A stretch of 64,000 bases of DNA from Stomoxys calcitrans (Eukaryota; Arthropoda; Insecta; Diptera; Muscidae), in assembly GCF_963082655.1 (NCBI RefSeq), contig NC_081555.1, positions 151,506,240 through 151,570,239 on the forward strand, in the 5' to 3' direction. The notes below the pieces were generated by a model. It ran no database searches, had not been told where the DNA came from, and saw only the letters and a list, made by a program, of their open reading frames with translations. Shown piece after piece: positions 24,971 to 35,852 of this stretch. The position numbers and the translations under genes are program-made. The first letter of the stretch is position 1. Each line of letters opens with the position of its first letter.

Positions 24971-25828
24971 AAAACTAGCTAAACCCGGCACGCTCCGCAG
25001 CGCCTTCTTTTACACCATATGAAATAAAACTTTCTTGCTAATTGCACTTCTTTTTATGGAACGACCATAAGTTATTCCCCCAGTTCCTGTTGTGTATAGA
25101 TTTTTTTTCAAAATGCTTCATTTTATAGAAAACGAACCGGGCCCGCTCCGCAGCGCCCTATTTAACTTTCTTATACCTTTTATTTGAGCCATATAATGCA
25201 ATGGTCGATATGTAATTCCTGTTTTGGTTAAGCTGAGGACATTTCGCCCCGAATGTTGGTATCGAACTCGTGTCATTGAAGATCTGTTCTACTCCCTTAT
25301 ACGTTTCTTTGGACTCCTATATTGTAGTGGATGAATATGTTGGGTTTGGGGACGTATTTTGAGAGTGAGCTGTCCAACCAGATACTTGGCCCTTAAAGTA
25401 AATAAAAGTTTCGTGCTATTCTCTCAAAAACTTTTTAAATGAGCCATATAATTATAGTCGGTACATAAATAGTGTTTCATTTGAGCCCTATATTGTCGTG
25501 ATTGCTCTATATATCCATTTTCGGGGGGTTCCTTTTGGCGTAGGGATGGTATCTCAGACATTTCGCATTTGTTACATTCGTGCTCTACTCCCAAATACCT
25601 TATTTAAGCCCAAAATTGCCATGGTTGATCATTATGTACCGGTTGGAGGGGTTTTTGGGACCTGGGGCTGGCACTCCGCAACTTTGTCCTAAAAATAGGT
25701 ATCTATTGCGTGCTTTACGCCCAAAAACCTTTCATCCCCATATTGATATGTTCGGGAAATAAGTTCACTTAAGGGGGTGCTTTAGGGTTTACCCACAATC
25801 AAAACTGAGTATCAAAACTGTATTCTTT

Positions 25829-27220
25829 TTATACCCTCCACCATAGGATGGGGGGTATACTAATTTCGTCATTCTGTTTGTAACTACTCGAAATATTCGT
25901 CTGAGAATCCATACAGTATACATATTCTTGATCGTCGTGACATTTTATGTCGATCTATTGGGTTGCCCAAAAAGTAATTGCGGTGTTGACAAATTTTTTC
26001 ACAGCTTGTGACTCTGTAATTGCATTCTTTCTTCTGTCAGTTATCAGCTGTTACTTTTAGCTTGCTTTAGAAAAAAAGTGTAAAAAAAGTATATTTGATT
26101 GAAGTTCATTCTAAGTTTTATTAAAAATGCATTTACTTTCTTTTAAAAAATCCGCAATTACTTTTTGGGCAACCCAATAGCAATGTCCGTCCGTCTGTCT
26201 GTCGAAAGCACGCTAACTTCCGAAGGAGTAAAGCTAGCCGCTTGAAATTTTGCACAAATACTTCTTATTAGTGTAGGTCGGTTGGTATTGTAAATGGGCC
26301 ATATCGGTCAATGTTTTGATATAGCTGCCATATAAGCCGATCTTGGGTCTTGACTTCTTGAGCCTCTAGAGTGCGCAATTCTTATCCGATTGGAATGAAA
26401 TTTTGCATGACGTATTTTGTTATGATATTCAACAACTGTGCAAAGTATGGTTGAAATCGGTCCATAACCTGATATAGCCGTCATATAAACCGATCTTGGG
26501 TCTTGACTTCTTGAGCCTCTAGAGGGCGCAGTTCTTATCCGATTTGAATGAATTTTGGCACGACGTGTTTTGTCATGGTATCCAACTGCTGTGCCAAGTA
26601 TGGTTCAAATCGGTTCATAACGTGATATAGCTGTCATATAAACAGATCTGGGGACTTGGCTTCTTGAGCTTGTAGAGGGCGCAATTCCTATCCCATTTGG
26701 CTGAAATTTTGCGTGATGTATTTTATTCTTACTCTCAACAACTGTGTCAAATAAGGTCCAAATCGGTTCATAACCTGATATAGCTTCCATATAAACCGAT
26801 CTGGGATCTTGACTTCTTGAGCCTCTAGAGAGCGCAATTATCATCCAATGTAGAAGAAATTTTGTTAAACGGCTTCTCTCATGACCTTCAATATGCGTGT
26901 CTAATGTGGTCTGAATCGATCATAGCTTGATACAGCTCCCATATAAATCTATCTTCTGATTTTGCTTCTTGAGCTCCTACAAGACGCAATTCTTATCCGA
27001 ATGAGGTGAAATATAACACAATGACTTCTATAATGTTCAGCATTCATTTATGGTCCGAATCGGACTATAATTTGATATAGCTCCAATAACATAACAGCTC
27101 TTATTCAATATTCTATGTTTGCCTAAAAAGGTATACCGCGCTTAGAACTCGACAAATGCGATGGATGGTGGAGGGTATATAAGATTCGGCCCGGCCGAAC
27201 TTAGCACGCTTTTACTTGTT
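25829..27220 (-). repeat. mini-me repeat, family B, full-length, carrying a MITE
   Basis: It starts 'ttataccctccaccatagga'. The core 'tcttgatcgtcgtgacattt' is followed by 'atgtcgatcta', where the MITE interrupts. The GTCY tract, about six units, the palindrome 'ttcggcccggccgaa' and 'cacgcttttacttgtt' end it at 27220. It lies inside family D sequence. Confidence 0.85.
25958..26177 (+). mobile_element. 220-bp Tc1/mariner-type MITE, copy 3
   Basis: The termini match the other copies. A 17-bp deletion next to the left inverted repeat removes the 'gatttttcatatagtc' part. TA flanks lie at 25956-25957 and 26178-26179. Confidence 0.9.
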
Positions 27221-28427
27221 CTACTCTCAAATGCCTATCATTTGAGTCCCAAATTGTCATGATGGGTCAAATAACCCATTTGAGGTGATTTAAGGAGGTT
27301 AAGCGCCACCTAGATACCTTAGCACAAATTTTAATGTTATTTTCCTAATCTAGTACCAAATTGCTTTTATTTTAGTCCCATAAAGCCATGGTGCGCTAAT
27401 ATGCCCATTTGGGTGTTTTTGGGGTTGGTTAAACCACCCATTACATGGACTTAATTTTTTTGCGAAATTTGTAATCTACTCCTGAAAGCATTATTGGAGT
27501 CCCATGTAGACATTAAGGTCCAAAATGTCCGTTTGGGGGAGTTTTGTGTTGGGCAGCCCGCTGGGTACTTGGACTCAAATTTTAAGACCATATTCGTGTT
27601 CTATTTGCCAATACCTTTAATTTGATACCCATCTTGTTCCGATCATTTCACTTTTGATTTTGGGTGGTATTTTTGGAATAAGGGGAAGGGTGCGGCCCTC
27701 TTATGATATCGAAAAATTATGTAACCTGTTTGTTTCCTTCCACAAAAACCTACACAATCTGTGAAATTTTTAAGAAAATCGGCTTAGCCGTTTTTGGTTC
27801 TATGGAGAAAACAGACCGAGTCTCATAAAGTCATGATGGATCATATGCCCATTTGGGTCGTTTTTTGGGGGATGGAGTGACGCCCTACACTTTGATGTGA
27901 TTTTGTATGCCAGATTCGTAATCTACTCCCGAATACCTTTCATTTGAGATCCATATTGAGATGAACGACCAATTTGTCTGCTTTTATACGTTTTTGGGTT
28001 AGGGTGACTTCCTGGGTTCTTGGTCCCAATTTTTAATACAATGTTAGTATTCTACTCCTCAGTACCTTTCATTTGATATCCACATTAACCTTATCGGTAC
28101 ACTTTTGATTTTAAGTGGTGCTTTTGGGGTAACGGGGGAGGGTCCGCTTCTTCCAATATCAACAAAATATAAAGCCTATTCCTTCTTCCTGACTGTATTC
28201 GTAATCTACTCCCGAATACCTTTCATTTGAGTCCCATATTGTCATGCTTGTCCAATAAACCTATTTTTGGTTATTTTGCGGTTGGGGCGGCCCCCCAGTT
28301 ACTTTGGCCCAATTTTCAATATGAAATTCGTGCTCTACTTCTGAAGACCTTTCAGATTTTTTTTTTTTGGTTCCAGATTTTTCTTTTTTTTCCTTAGGTT
28401 GGTGCCATATATTATTCCTAGTGATGA

Positions 28428-28720
28428 TTATGCCCGCCTATGACGCCGAACGCCTGGGTTCAAATCCCGGAGCGAACATCAACAAAATTTTTAACGGTCG
28501 CTATCCGCTTACTAATGTTGGCTACACCTGCCATGTTAAAACCTCTCTACCAAGTGGTGTCGCTATGCGGCACGCCGTTTAGACTCAGCGTAAAAAAGGT
28601 AAAGAAGGTCCCTTTTCATTGAGCTTAAACTTTAATCGGACTGCTCCCATTGATATGAGAATAGTATCTCCTGTTCCTTAATGGAATGCTCCTAGGAAAT
28701 TTTGTAGTAGATGAACGACC
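28428..28720 (+). mobile_element. tRNA-derived SINE, copy 3
   Basis: The B box variant GGTTCAAATCC lies at 28457-28467. The common body follows with 'gccatgttaaaacctctcta', 'gcggcacgccgttt' and the tail region 'ctgctcccattgatatgaga'. The box A part is replaced by other sequence, so the copy is 5'-truncated or decayed. Confidence 0.65.
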
Positions 28721-28724
28721 ATAT

Positions 28725-29313
28725 ACAAATTTATAATTTAAAACATGTACCCCCAAAAAACACAAAACAATCAATTAACTATTTTACGACCTCCCTCTAG
28801 CATTTTCGATATTTATGTATTCCGGACATAACACCCCGAAAACGAAAACAAGGAACACAATCAATTCTTTTCCACATACTTAGACACACGGTAGCCTATA
28901 ATGTCACCAGCATATGAACTACATTGATTTACAAGAACAGTGAGATAAAAATCACACAAACATGCTCCTCTCTACATTTCGAATTGACACAACTGTTGTA
29001 CAATTACTCTACAATTTTATCAGAATGAAAGATCTCTAAGCATGCGGATAAACACAAACCTTCCCTGTAAGTGTATAAGGAAATCTGATATAGCTGATAT
29101 ACAAAAGGGAAAGTAAGAACTGCTCTTATCAAAGTTAACCAGCAAAGTGACAGCTCATTCATTAACTACTTTATGGGTGTTTCAAAGATCAAAGTGTCCT
29201 TAAGTGGAATTTCACTTGTTTGGGTGATGAAAGTGGAACAGCAAAATAAAGAGTGACAATATGCAGGGTGCACCTGAGAAACTTATTTATTTGAAAGGTC
29301 AATAAAACAAAAA
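28725..29313. other. low-copy flank of the LTR element
   Basis: No gene or repeat recognised. It forms the left flank of the retrotransposon insertion. Confidence 0.4.
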
Positions 29314-29317
29314 TGCA
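29314..29317. repeat. target-site duplication TGCA, left
   Basis: The 4-bp TGCA immediately before the left LTR is repeated at 41275-41278 directly after the right LTR. Four-base duplications are usual for gypsy-type integrases. Confidence 0.85.
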
Positions 29318-30134
29318 TGTAGCATATAACGTTGGTCGAAAATGGTTGATGTTATTTTGGGGCATTGATCAAGGAACTAGCACGCAATATCTCCGGCCTT
29401 ATTGCTCGTCGGTGGGGAGGTTCGATGTGCTTGAATGCCACGGGTACCACTGTGCCACATATAAATCTATATTTGTATGCGTGCTATTTAATTAAGAAAG
29501 GAAGGAAAGGAAACGGACAGTATAGGAACATAGGAAACGGAAAATATAGTTGAATTGACAAGTTGCCAGAATAGAAAGAAAAGTGGTAGAAAGTTTAGGA
29601 ACATGTAAAAGTTGCTGAAAGAAAGATGCAACAAACCATATCAAAAGACTTAAGCAACAAGATGTTGTGTTGCCACTATTGCCCACCCGACCATGGTCAA
29701 AACAATCCATTGCCATCGGATTTATTTTCTATGATTTAACCCCTTGCATGCATCCTACAAGCTTTACCCGACCCTAGCAGGAATCAAACAGACGTATTTT
29801 CAAGCTCACTTAAAATTCATCATATTATATTTCAATAAAAATTCAAACAAACAATAGCTCATTTTCGTACCCTAATATACATGGAGAAAAAAATACAAAA
29901 ATTAAATTAACATTCCTAAATATCTAGAAACCAAACTAAATTAAAAAAAATTATCTAAATTACAAGGAAAATTTTAGTTTAAATTTCATAGGTTCATTGT
30001 AAACTTGACTAATTGTTTGAATCAAAAGAAAAAAAAAAAAAAAAAAAAACGGGAAAAAACAATTGTATATATTAAATTGTAAATAGAAAATTTAGTTAAT
30101 AAATATAATCCCTAAAGGAGAGAAATTTAGTTTA

Positions 30135-30167
<33 letters not shown>

Positions 30168-32365
30168 TTTTAATTCGATAGCAAAATTTTTAACTAGGGA
30201 AATTTTGATTGATTTTCATAATTAAATTTAAGAGAGAAACATTTTTTTTTTTTCCTCTTAAGTTTTTTCCTTCTTTTTTTCTTTAGTTTATAAGGAAATT
30301 AGATTACTTTTAGAATTGAGAAAAAAAATATATATATTAAACAAGTATATATGCAAAACCACAAAGTGCAAAAGAATTGAAAAAAAGTAAACAAAATAAA
30401 TTCAAAATATCACTTTTGTTTTGCTTGTCCATAAAAAAATGCATTTGGTTGCCTTTCTACAGTACCAGCAAGAAGGGTCAATATGAGGGTGACCATATTA
30501 AATCCATTACGCAAGTTTAACATTTAAGAGAGACATTAACAGATTTAATCGTATCTCAAAATATTTACTTAATTCATATAACAAATCCAAAATCTCGAAT
30601 TTCACAAAAAAAAATTTAGTTAAAACATTTTCTTTGACTTCACTCTCATGGCCACTCTAATACTGCATACCTTAGATCAATTGCAGAACAAAGCATAGGC
30701 AATAAAATAAAAAAAAAAAAGAAACAAAAGTCATTGACTTACCAGCTGCTGACGGTCTCTCGTTGAAAGTACTTCCAATGATGTTTGGCCGGCTGCGCTG
30801 CTAGAACAAATTTTTAAACAATGTTGCCCTGGTCATGTTGCTAAACAGGTTGATCAGTGCAGACAAAAAGAAACAAAATGTTGCTAGAAAAAGAATTTAA
30901 TGTACCAAGGAGAAATGTTGCCAACAGTGGTGAAAAAAAACAACTAGTCAACATGGCAATAATTTTAACACCATTTAAAAAAGTGACACTAGCAACATTT
31001 CCGCAAGATCACCATCATCAGTAAATTTTAGTATAGGAGTTTAATGATCATTAAAATATTCAAAAAAAAAAAGAACACTAGGCAATTTCTTGTTGTTGTT
31101 GCTAATTTACCCTGAACATGAAGATGGTGATCTTGAGAGCCAACGGGAATATTTTGCAATTCTTTTTTATCACTAAATTCTTTTCAGACTTAATATTTTG
31201 CACTTAATTTTTCGTTTTTTTCCTGATTTTTTTTTTGTTACACTTTCATATGATTTGAATACAAAAAAAATAAAAAAAAAGAAGGAACAAATTATACTAC
31301 ATAAGAGTATAAATGAATTAAAAATGACAAAAAGAATATGTACGTATCCTTAGTTATAACAAGAAAAATGTATATGACTTTTAAACATAATTTCACTTCA
31401 CTTAACGTAGAGTTTTCTTTTTTTTTTCAAAGGTGGTCTTTGATATTCTAATGATGCTTTTTCTATGGCAAACAGAACTTCATTTGTATTCTTGTACACT
31501 ATTTTAACAGGTTTTCTACATAATTTCATTAGCGTATCTTTTACAAGTTTATTTTACCCGGCCTTTTCACACTTTTGGTGAGGTTTTTGGTAAATTTTGG
31601 CAACTTTGGTAATTTTGCTATGGACTTTGGCGAATTTTTTTTCCTTTTTCACCCACATGAAACATTGACAAACAGCACTTTTCCTCATCGAATTCCAACC
31701 AAAAGCATTTATTAAAACGATTTTTTTCTTCCTTCTGCCGACGGACAATTGACTTTGAACAAAGGGGTATGCGATGCTAACAACGGCGATCAAAGAGAAC
31801 TGATACGTTCGTGCAATTAAAGACGATGGGAGAGGCAAATTTGGTTGAGCTGCGGCAACAGCTTTATGATGATAGGCCTTTTTGATTTGGAATATAAGAG
31901 TTCCAAAGAGAAATCTATACGCCAGAAATAAAATAATATGTTTTTGCCGCAAAAATTAAATCCAAAATTAGACAACCAGAAGTTTATTATTGTGGAGAAG
32001 ATATAAACTTACTAATTGAGGCTAAGGTTAGTCAAAAAGAAAACTTTAAACTTTTGAACACTTTCACTTAGACTTGTAATTAAAACTTATTCACGGTGGA
32101 TGACGAAACCAAATGGCAGAGTGCTTCTATATTCGGGCAATCGAAACCTTGGTAATGCCTCAAATAACGGCTTGCATTCCAGGAAAAAGTAGAAATTTAA
32201 CCAATAAATGACGTGAAAAACGTCAACACATTGATAGACCAGTTATCAAATAATATGGCTATAATAAGACAGATGGCGCCTCTAAGTTAATAGAAATAGG
32301 AAAATCAGTTACATTTTCAAATAAAATTTGGTAAGTTAACTACAATCAGTGCAAGCGCCACTACA
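29318..32365 (-). repeat. 3' LTR of the gypsy element
   Basis: The LTR is 3,048 bp, with the minus-strand sequence starting TGTAGTGGCGC and ending GCTACA, so the ends are inverted TGTAG/CTACA. By eye it matches the right LTR throughout, except for one fewer A in the run near 30709-30720 and one more T near 31419-31428. It contains AT microsatellite and homopolymer tracts (30123-30171, 30030-30049). Confidence 0.95.
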
Positions 32366-32375
32366 AATCCCCCCT
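32366..32375 (-). promoter_or_regulatory. polypurine tract
   Basis: Minus-strand AGGGGGGATT abuts the start of the 3' LTR. This is the expected place for plus-strand DNA priming. Confidence 0.85.
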
Positions 32376-32442
32376 GCCAAAGTCAGACTTTGGGGGATAG
32401 CCTTTATCAACCAAAGCTGGTACCGCTTGCACCATGAAAACA

Positions 32443-35400
32443 TCACTGACGTATATCCTTGGCATGGTAAACACCCACCAAATCTCCTCTCAAATCTTCT
32501 AATTCGTAGTAACAATTCCCTAATTTACGCCGAATGCGAGCCTTGAGAAATGTTGGAGCCAATTTTGCGTTGTAGCCGTGTTCGAAATTGCTCTGTTTAA
32601 AGTTTCGACGAAAGACTTCCTGGCCTTCATCATAAGTTACCTCTCTGGAGCGTAGATTGTAAGATCTTTCGTTTCTCTCAAACTGTCTATTCATCAACTC
32701 TTTAGCCCTGTTACCCATAATTGCTAGTGAATCATTCTTGTCAAAACGAACCGTTCTGTCCTCCAGCATTTCCAACTGACGTAGAACAGGATAGATGGAC
32801 GCATTTGTTACCATGTGTTGGCCAAAGGTGAGAAAATAAGGCGATGTCCCTACTGCCGAATGAACGGTGGACCTCAAAGCGCATCCTATACTACTCAGAA
32901 GACTATCCCAGTTCTTCTGATTCGGTGATACATAGGATTTGATAGCAGCTAATACTGACCTATTAACACGCTCCGAAGCGTTCGCCTGAGGTGCATGAAT
33001 TGCCGTGAACACATGGTTTATATTATATCTTTTCATTAGCTGGCTAAACAAATTCGATTTGAACTGAGACCCATTGTCAGAAACGACTGTTTCGGGGACA
33101 CCGAATATATGGAACAATTCAGTTTCTAAATAATTTATAATAACCTCAGATGTAAACTTCTTAACTGCCTTTAAGAAAGGAAATTTACTATAATGGTCTA
33201 AAACCACAAAAATACCTATATTTCCCGATTTAGATCTAGGGTAGGGACCAAGGAAATCAATATAAAGTTTTTGAAAGAATCGCTGCGTTTCTAAAGTCTT
33301 ACCCATTGGAGGTCGTAGAGGTTGGCTAGGATGTTTGCTGGATTTACATACCTCACAGTTGTTTATATAATTCCTGACGTCTACTGCCATATTTGGCCAG
33401 AAATAAAACTTACGAATTTTATATAAAGTCTTATTGATTCCTCCATGAGATGATAACGGATCATCATGAGCTTTTCTCAAAACTTCTAAGACCATATCGC
33501 GGGGAACCCATAATTTCCAGGACAGATCGTCATGTATTTGCTCACCAGTAGCATGCTCCATTCTCCTATAGAGATACCCATCCATGATCTTCAAATCAGG
33601 CATTTTGTCTAGACTGTTGCCTACTTTCTCTAATAGCTGTTTATACTCAGCAGATTTAAAGCAATCTGAATTTATATCAACAAAAAAACCGCTGTTGTTT
33701 TCTGAAGCAGACAGACTTTGTACCTCTAATGCGGACTGACCTTGAAATTGGGAATCGGAATGGTCCTGTGTTGTCAACGCAGATATATCAAGAGCTGAAA
33801 GGTCATCAGAATTTACTCTGGAAAGTGCATCTGGGACTATATTTTGACTACCACGCCTATGTTCGATTTTGAATTTATAGCCTTGAAGCTTTAATGCCCA
33901 TCGAGCTAACCGAGTGCTCAGATCGCTTTGGGACATGAGCCACTTCAATGACGCATGGTCAGTGATGACGGTGAACTCATGTCCTTCCACGTAAGCCCGA
34001 AATTTTTTGATGCTTAGCATTGCTGCCAAACATTCTTGTTCGGTAACAGAGTAATTGCGTTGGGCTTGGTTGAGTTTCTTCGACATAAAGGCGATTGGAA
34101 ACTCTTCACCCTCCGCGTCTTTCTGTACCAAAACTCCTCCTACCCCCGTTCTACTTGCATCACAGTGTATAAAGAACGGCTGTGAGAAGTCTGGACTGTG
34201 TAGAACCGGAGCGGTGCTCAAATGGGACTTTAAGGCTTCAAAAGATCGCTGAGCTTCGTCAGTCCAAACAAATTTACGTTTTACTTTAGTTAAGTCGGTC
34301 AAAGGCGTGGCAACCGAAGCATAGTCTTTGATGAATTTGCGGTACCAACCAGTCATTCCTAAGAATCGGCGGACCTGTTTGACTGATTGAGGGACGGGAA
34401 AATCGGTTATTGCAGACACTTTGTCTGGGTCGGTACGAATTACACCATTTCCTACTAAATGACCTAGGTATTTTACTTCTGATACGCAAAAATTGCTTTT
34501 TTCCACATTAATGGTTAAACCAGATTCTCTGATTCTCTTCGCAACAAGCCTTAGTACTTCAAGATGCCTTTCAAACGAATCCGATATGATCAATAAATCG
34601 TCGAGGTAAACAAACACCTCCGTCCTGAGAGCCGGTGGTATAACTTTGTCCATCAATCTGGACATAGTTTGCGGAGCATTACATAATCCAAACGGCATTA
34701 CCGTATAGTGATACAACGGCCTCCCAGGAACGGTGAATGCTGTTTTCTCTCTTGATTCTTGATCTAAAGGGATTTGCCAAAAGGCATCCTTAAGGTCTAA
34801 GGCTGTTATATATTCCGCCTTGGGAAGACGACTTAATATTCCATCAATTTGTGGCAAAGGATATGCGTCCCCTACTGTGACAGCGTTCAATTTGCGGCTG
34901 TCTAGACAAAGCCTATTTTTACCGGGCTTCCTATGTAATACTACTGGTGAGGACCATGCACTTTTAGACTCCTCTATTACTCCTAACTCCAGCATCCTAT
35001 CTAGTTCTGCATAGATCAATTTCTCCACTGCTGGAGAGACTGGAAAATGTCGTTGTTTGATGGGTTTCGCTGACCCAGTATCGATTACATGCTGAATCAC
35101 ATTTGTTTTTCCTAATCCCTGTTTCGCAAACGAAGGAAATAAATCGATAACCTGGTCTAAAAGATGCTGCTGAATGTGAGAAAGTTGTATTTTGGGAGCT
35201 ATCTCCGAAATGAAAGAAATGTTATCGGACACATATTCATTTGTCACTAATCCCGGAGGAAGTAAGTTGAAAAGTTTCCAAAAATCTATCCCCAAAAACA
35301 AATCCTTATCAAGGCTGGGCACAATATAAATACTGATCGGCTTTTCAATCCCTTTAAACAAAATTTTAGTCTCTACAAGCCCTACTATACCCTGGCTTGC

Positions 35401-35847
35401 GCCATCAGCAGTTTGAACAAAGGATTTTAATTTCTTATAAGCCTGACCTGAGTTCAAATAATCCTTTGCTGCATAAGACCCGATGCAACTTAATGAGGCA
35501 CCAGTATCTAGTAGTCCTAACAACTTTTTGCCAAAGAGGATCACTTCAGCATATGGCCTAACATCAGAAGGTCTGTCTAAAATTGAGCAAATACACATTT
35601 TCTTCAAATTCCGAACTTTTTCCCAAAATGAACGCATTCGCTTGGCCGATCTTGTTGGTTTCTTAATCTCATTATTTTCATTAAAGATCCTGTTTCTAGC
35701 CTCATAATATTCTTTTAATCGCACGTGAAAAGGCTTTATTGTACGTAGCTTAGTATTATTAAAATCATTTTTATCCTTGTGTAAATCTATGTCCAAATCC
35801 GGTTGGGTTTCACAACTGCTATCACTATAATTTAATTGTCTTTTCAA
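32443..35847 (-). CDS. pol: Pol polyprotein: protease, reverse transcriptase, RNase H, integrase
   Basis: The frame has 1,134 codons from a TTG at 35847, numbered from there, and is open further upstream to the slippery site at 35919. The protease has DTG at residues 114-116. RT spans about 265-460, with AYPLP, LDLKDAFWQIP, MPFGLCNAP and the YLDD catalytic box at 414-417. RNase H starts with D563 (CDAS), then E605 and D630. The integrase zinc finger is H794, H801, C831, C834. The DDE triad is D864, D924 (DNGSQF) and E959 (ERVNR). The C-terminus has a GPY/F-like fold region (LAPTFLKARI to the end). All catalytic residues checked are present. The frame has no ATG start and lies in -1 relative to gag, so expression by frameshift as Gag-Pol is inferred. 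Confidence 0.95.
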   Translation of the reverse strand: MKRQLNYSDSSCETQPDLDIDLHKDKNDFNNTKLRTIKPFHVRLKEYYEARNRIFNENNEIKKPTRSAKRMRSFWEKVRNLKKMCICSILDRPSDVRPYAEVILFGKKLLGLLDTGASLSCIGSYAAKDYLNSGQAYKKLKSFVQTADGASQGIVGLVETKILFKGIEKPISIYIVPSLDKDLFLGIDFWKLFNLLPPGLVTNEYVSDNISFISEIAPKIQLSHIQQHLLDQVIDLFPSFAKQGLGKTNVIQHVIDTGSAKPIKQRHFPVSPAVEKLIYAELDRMLELGVIEESKSAWSSPVVLHRKPGKNRLCLDSRKLNAVTVGDAYPLPQIDGILSRLPKAEYITALDLKDAFWQIPLDQESREKTAFTVPGRPLYHYTVMPFGLCNAPQTMSRLMDKVIPPALRTEVFVYLDDLLIISDSFERHLEVLRLVAKRIRESGLTINVEKSNFCVSEVKYLGHLVGNGVIRTDPDKVSAITDFPVPQSVKQVRRFLGMTGWYRKFIKDYASVATPLTDLTKVKRKFVWTDEAQRSFEALKSHLSTAPVLHSPDFSQPFFIHCDASRTGVGGVLVQKDAEGEEFPIAFMSKKLNQAQRNYSVTEQECLAAMLSIKKFRAYVEGHEFTVITDHASLKWLMSQSDLSTRLARWALKLQGYKFKIEHRRGSQNIVPDALSRVNSDDLSALDISALTTQDHSDSQFQGQSALEVQSLSASENNSGFFVDINSDCFKSAEYKQLLEKVGNSLDKMPDLKIMDGYLYRRMEHATGEQIHDDLSWKLWVPRDMVLEVLRKAHDDPLSSHGGINKTLYKIRKFYFWPNMAVDVRNYINNCEVCKSSKHPSQPLRPPMGKTLETQRFFQKLYIDFLGPYPRSKSGNIGIFVVLDHYSKFPFLKAVKKFTSEVIINYLETELFHIFGVPETVVSDNGSQFKSNLFSQLMKRYNINHVFTAIHAPQANASERVNRSVLAAIKSYVSPNQKNWDSLLSSIGCALRSTVHSAVGTSPYFLTFGQHMVTNASIYPVLRQLEMLEDRTVRFDKNDSLAIMGNRAKELMNRQFERNERSYNLRSREVTYDEGQEVFRRNFKQSNFEHGYNAKLAPTFLKARIRRKLGNCYYELEDLRGDLVGVYHAKDIRQ

Positions 35848-35852
35848 AATTC

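Larger units (their letters stand above)
24975..28360 (-). mobile_element. Helitron-like (family D) composite with nested mini-me
   Basis: The left edge, read on the minus strand, ends in the GC-rich block and CTAG|T (24975-24978). A second GC-rich 3' block lies at 25128-25165, so at least two copies are stacked. Family D phrases ('tttcatttgagtccca', 'ggtatcagac') continue to 28360 and are interrupted by the mini-me at 25829-27220. No helicase or Rep reading frame was seen. Confidence 0.45.

Noticed and set aside
31554..31952. 132-codon minus-strand frame in the LTR, duplicated at 40463-40861
   Set aside because: It begins with TTG, has no recognisable domain, and is conserved only because the LTRs are identical. 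Its sense orientation is mildly interesting but not enough.
32365..32443. Possible env gene downstream of pol
   Set aside because: Only 77 bp separate the pol stop from the LTR, so there is no room for an envelope frame; the element is not an env-bearing errantivirus.
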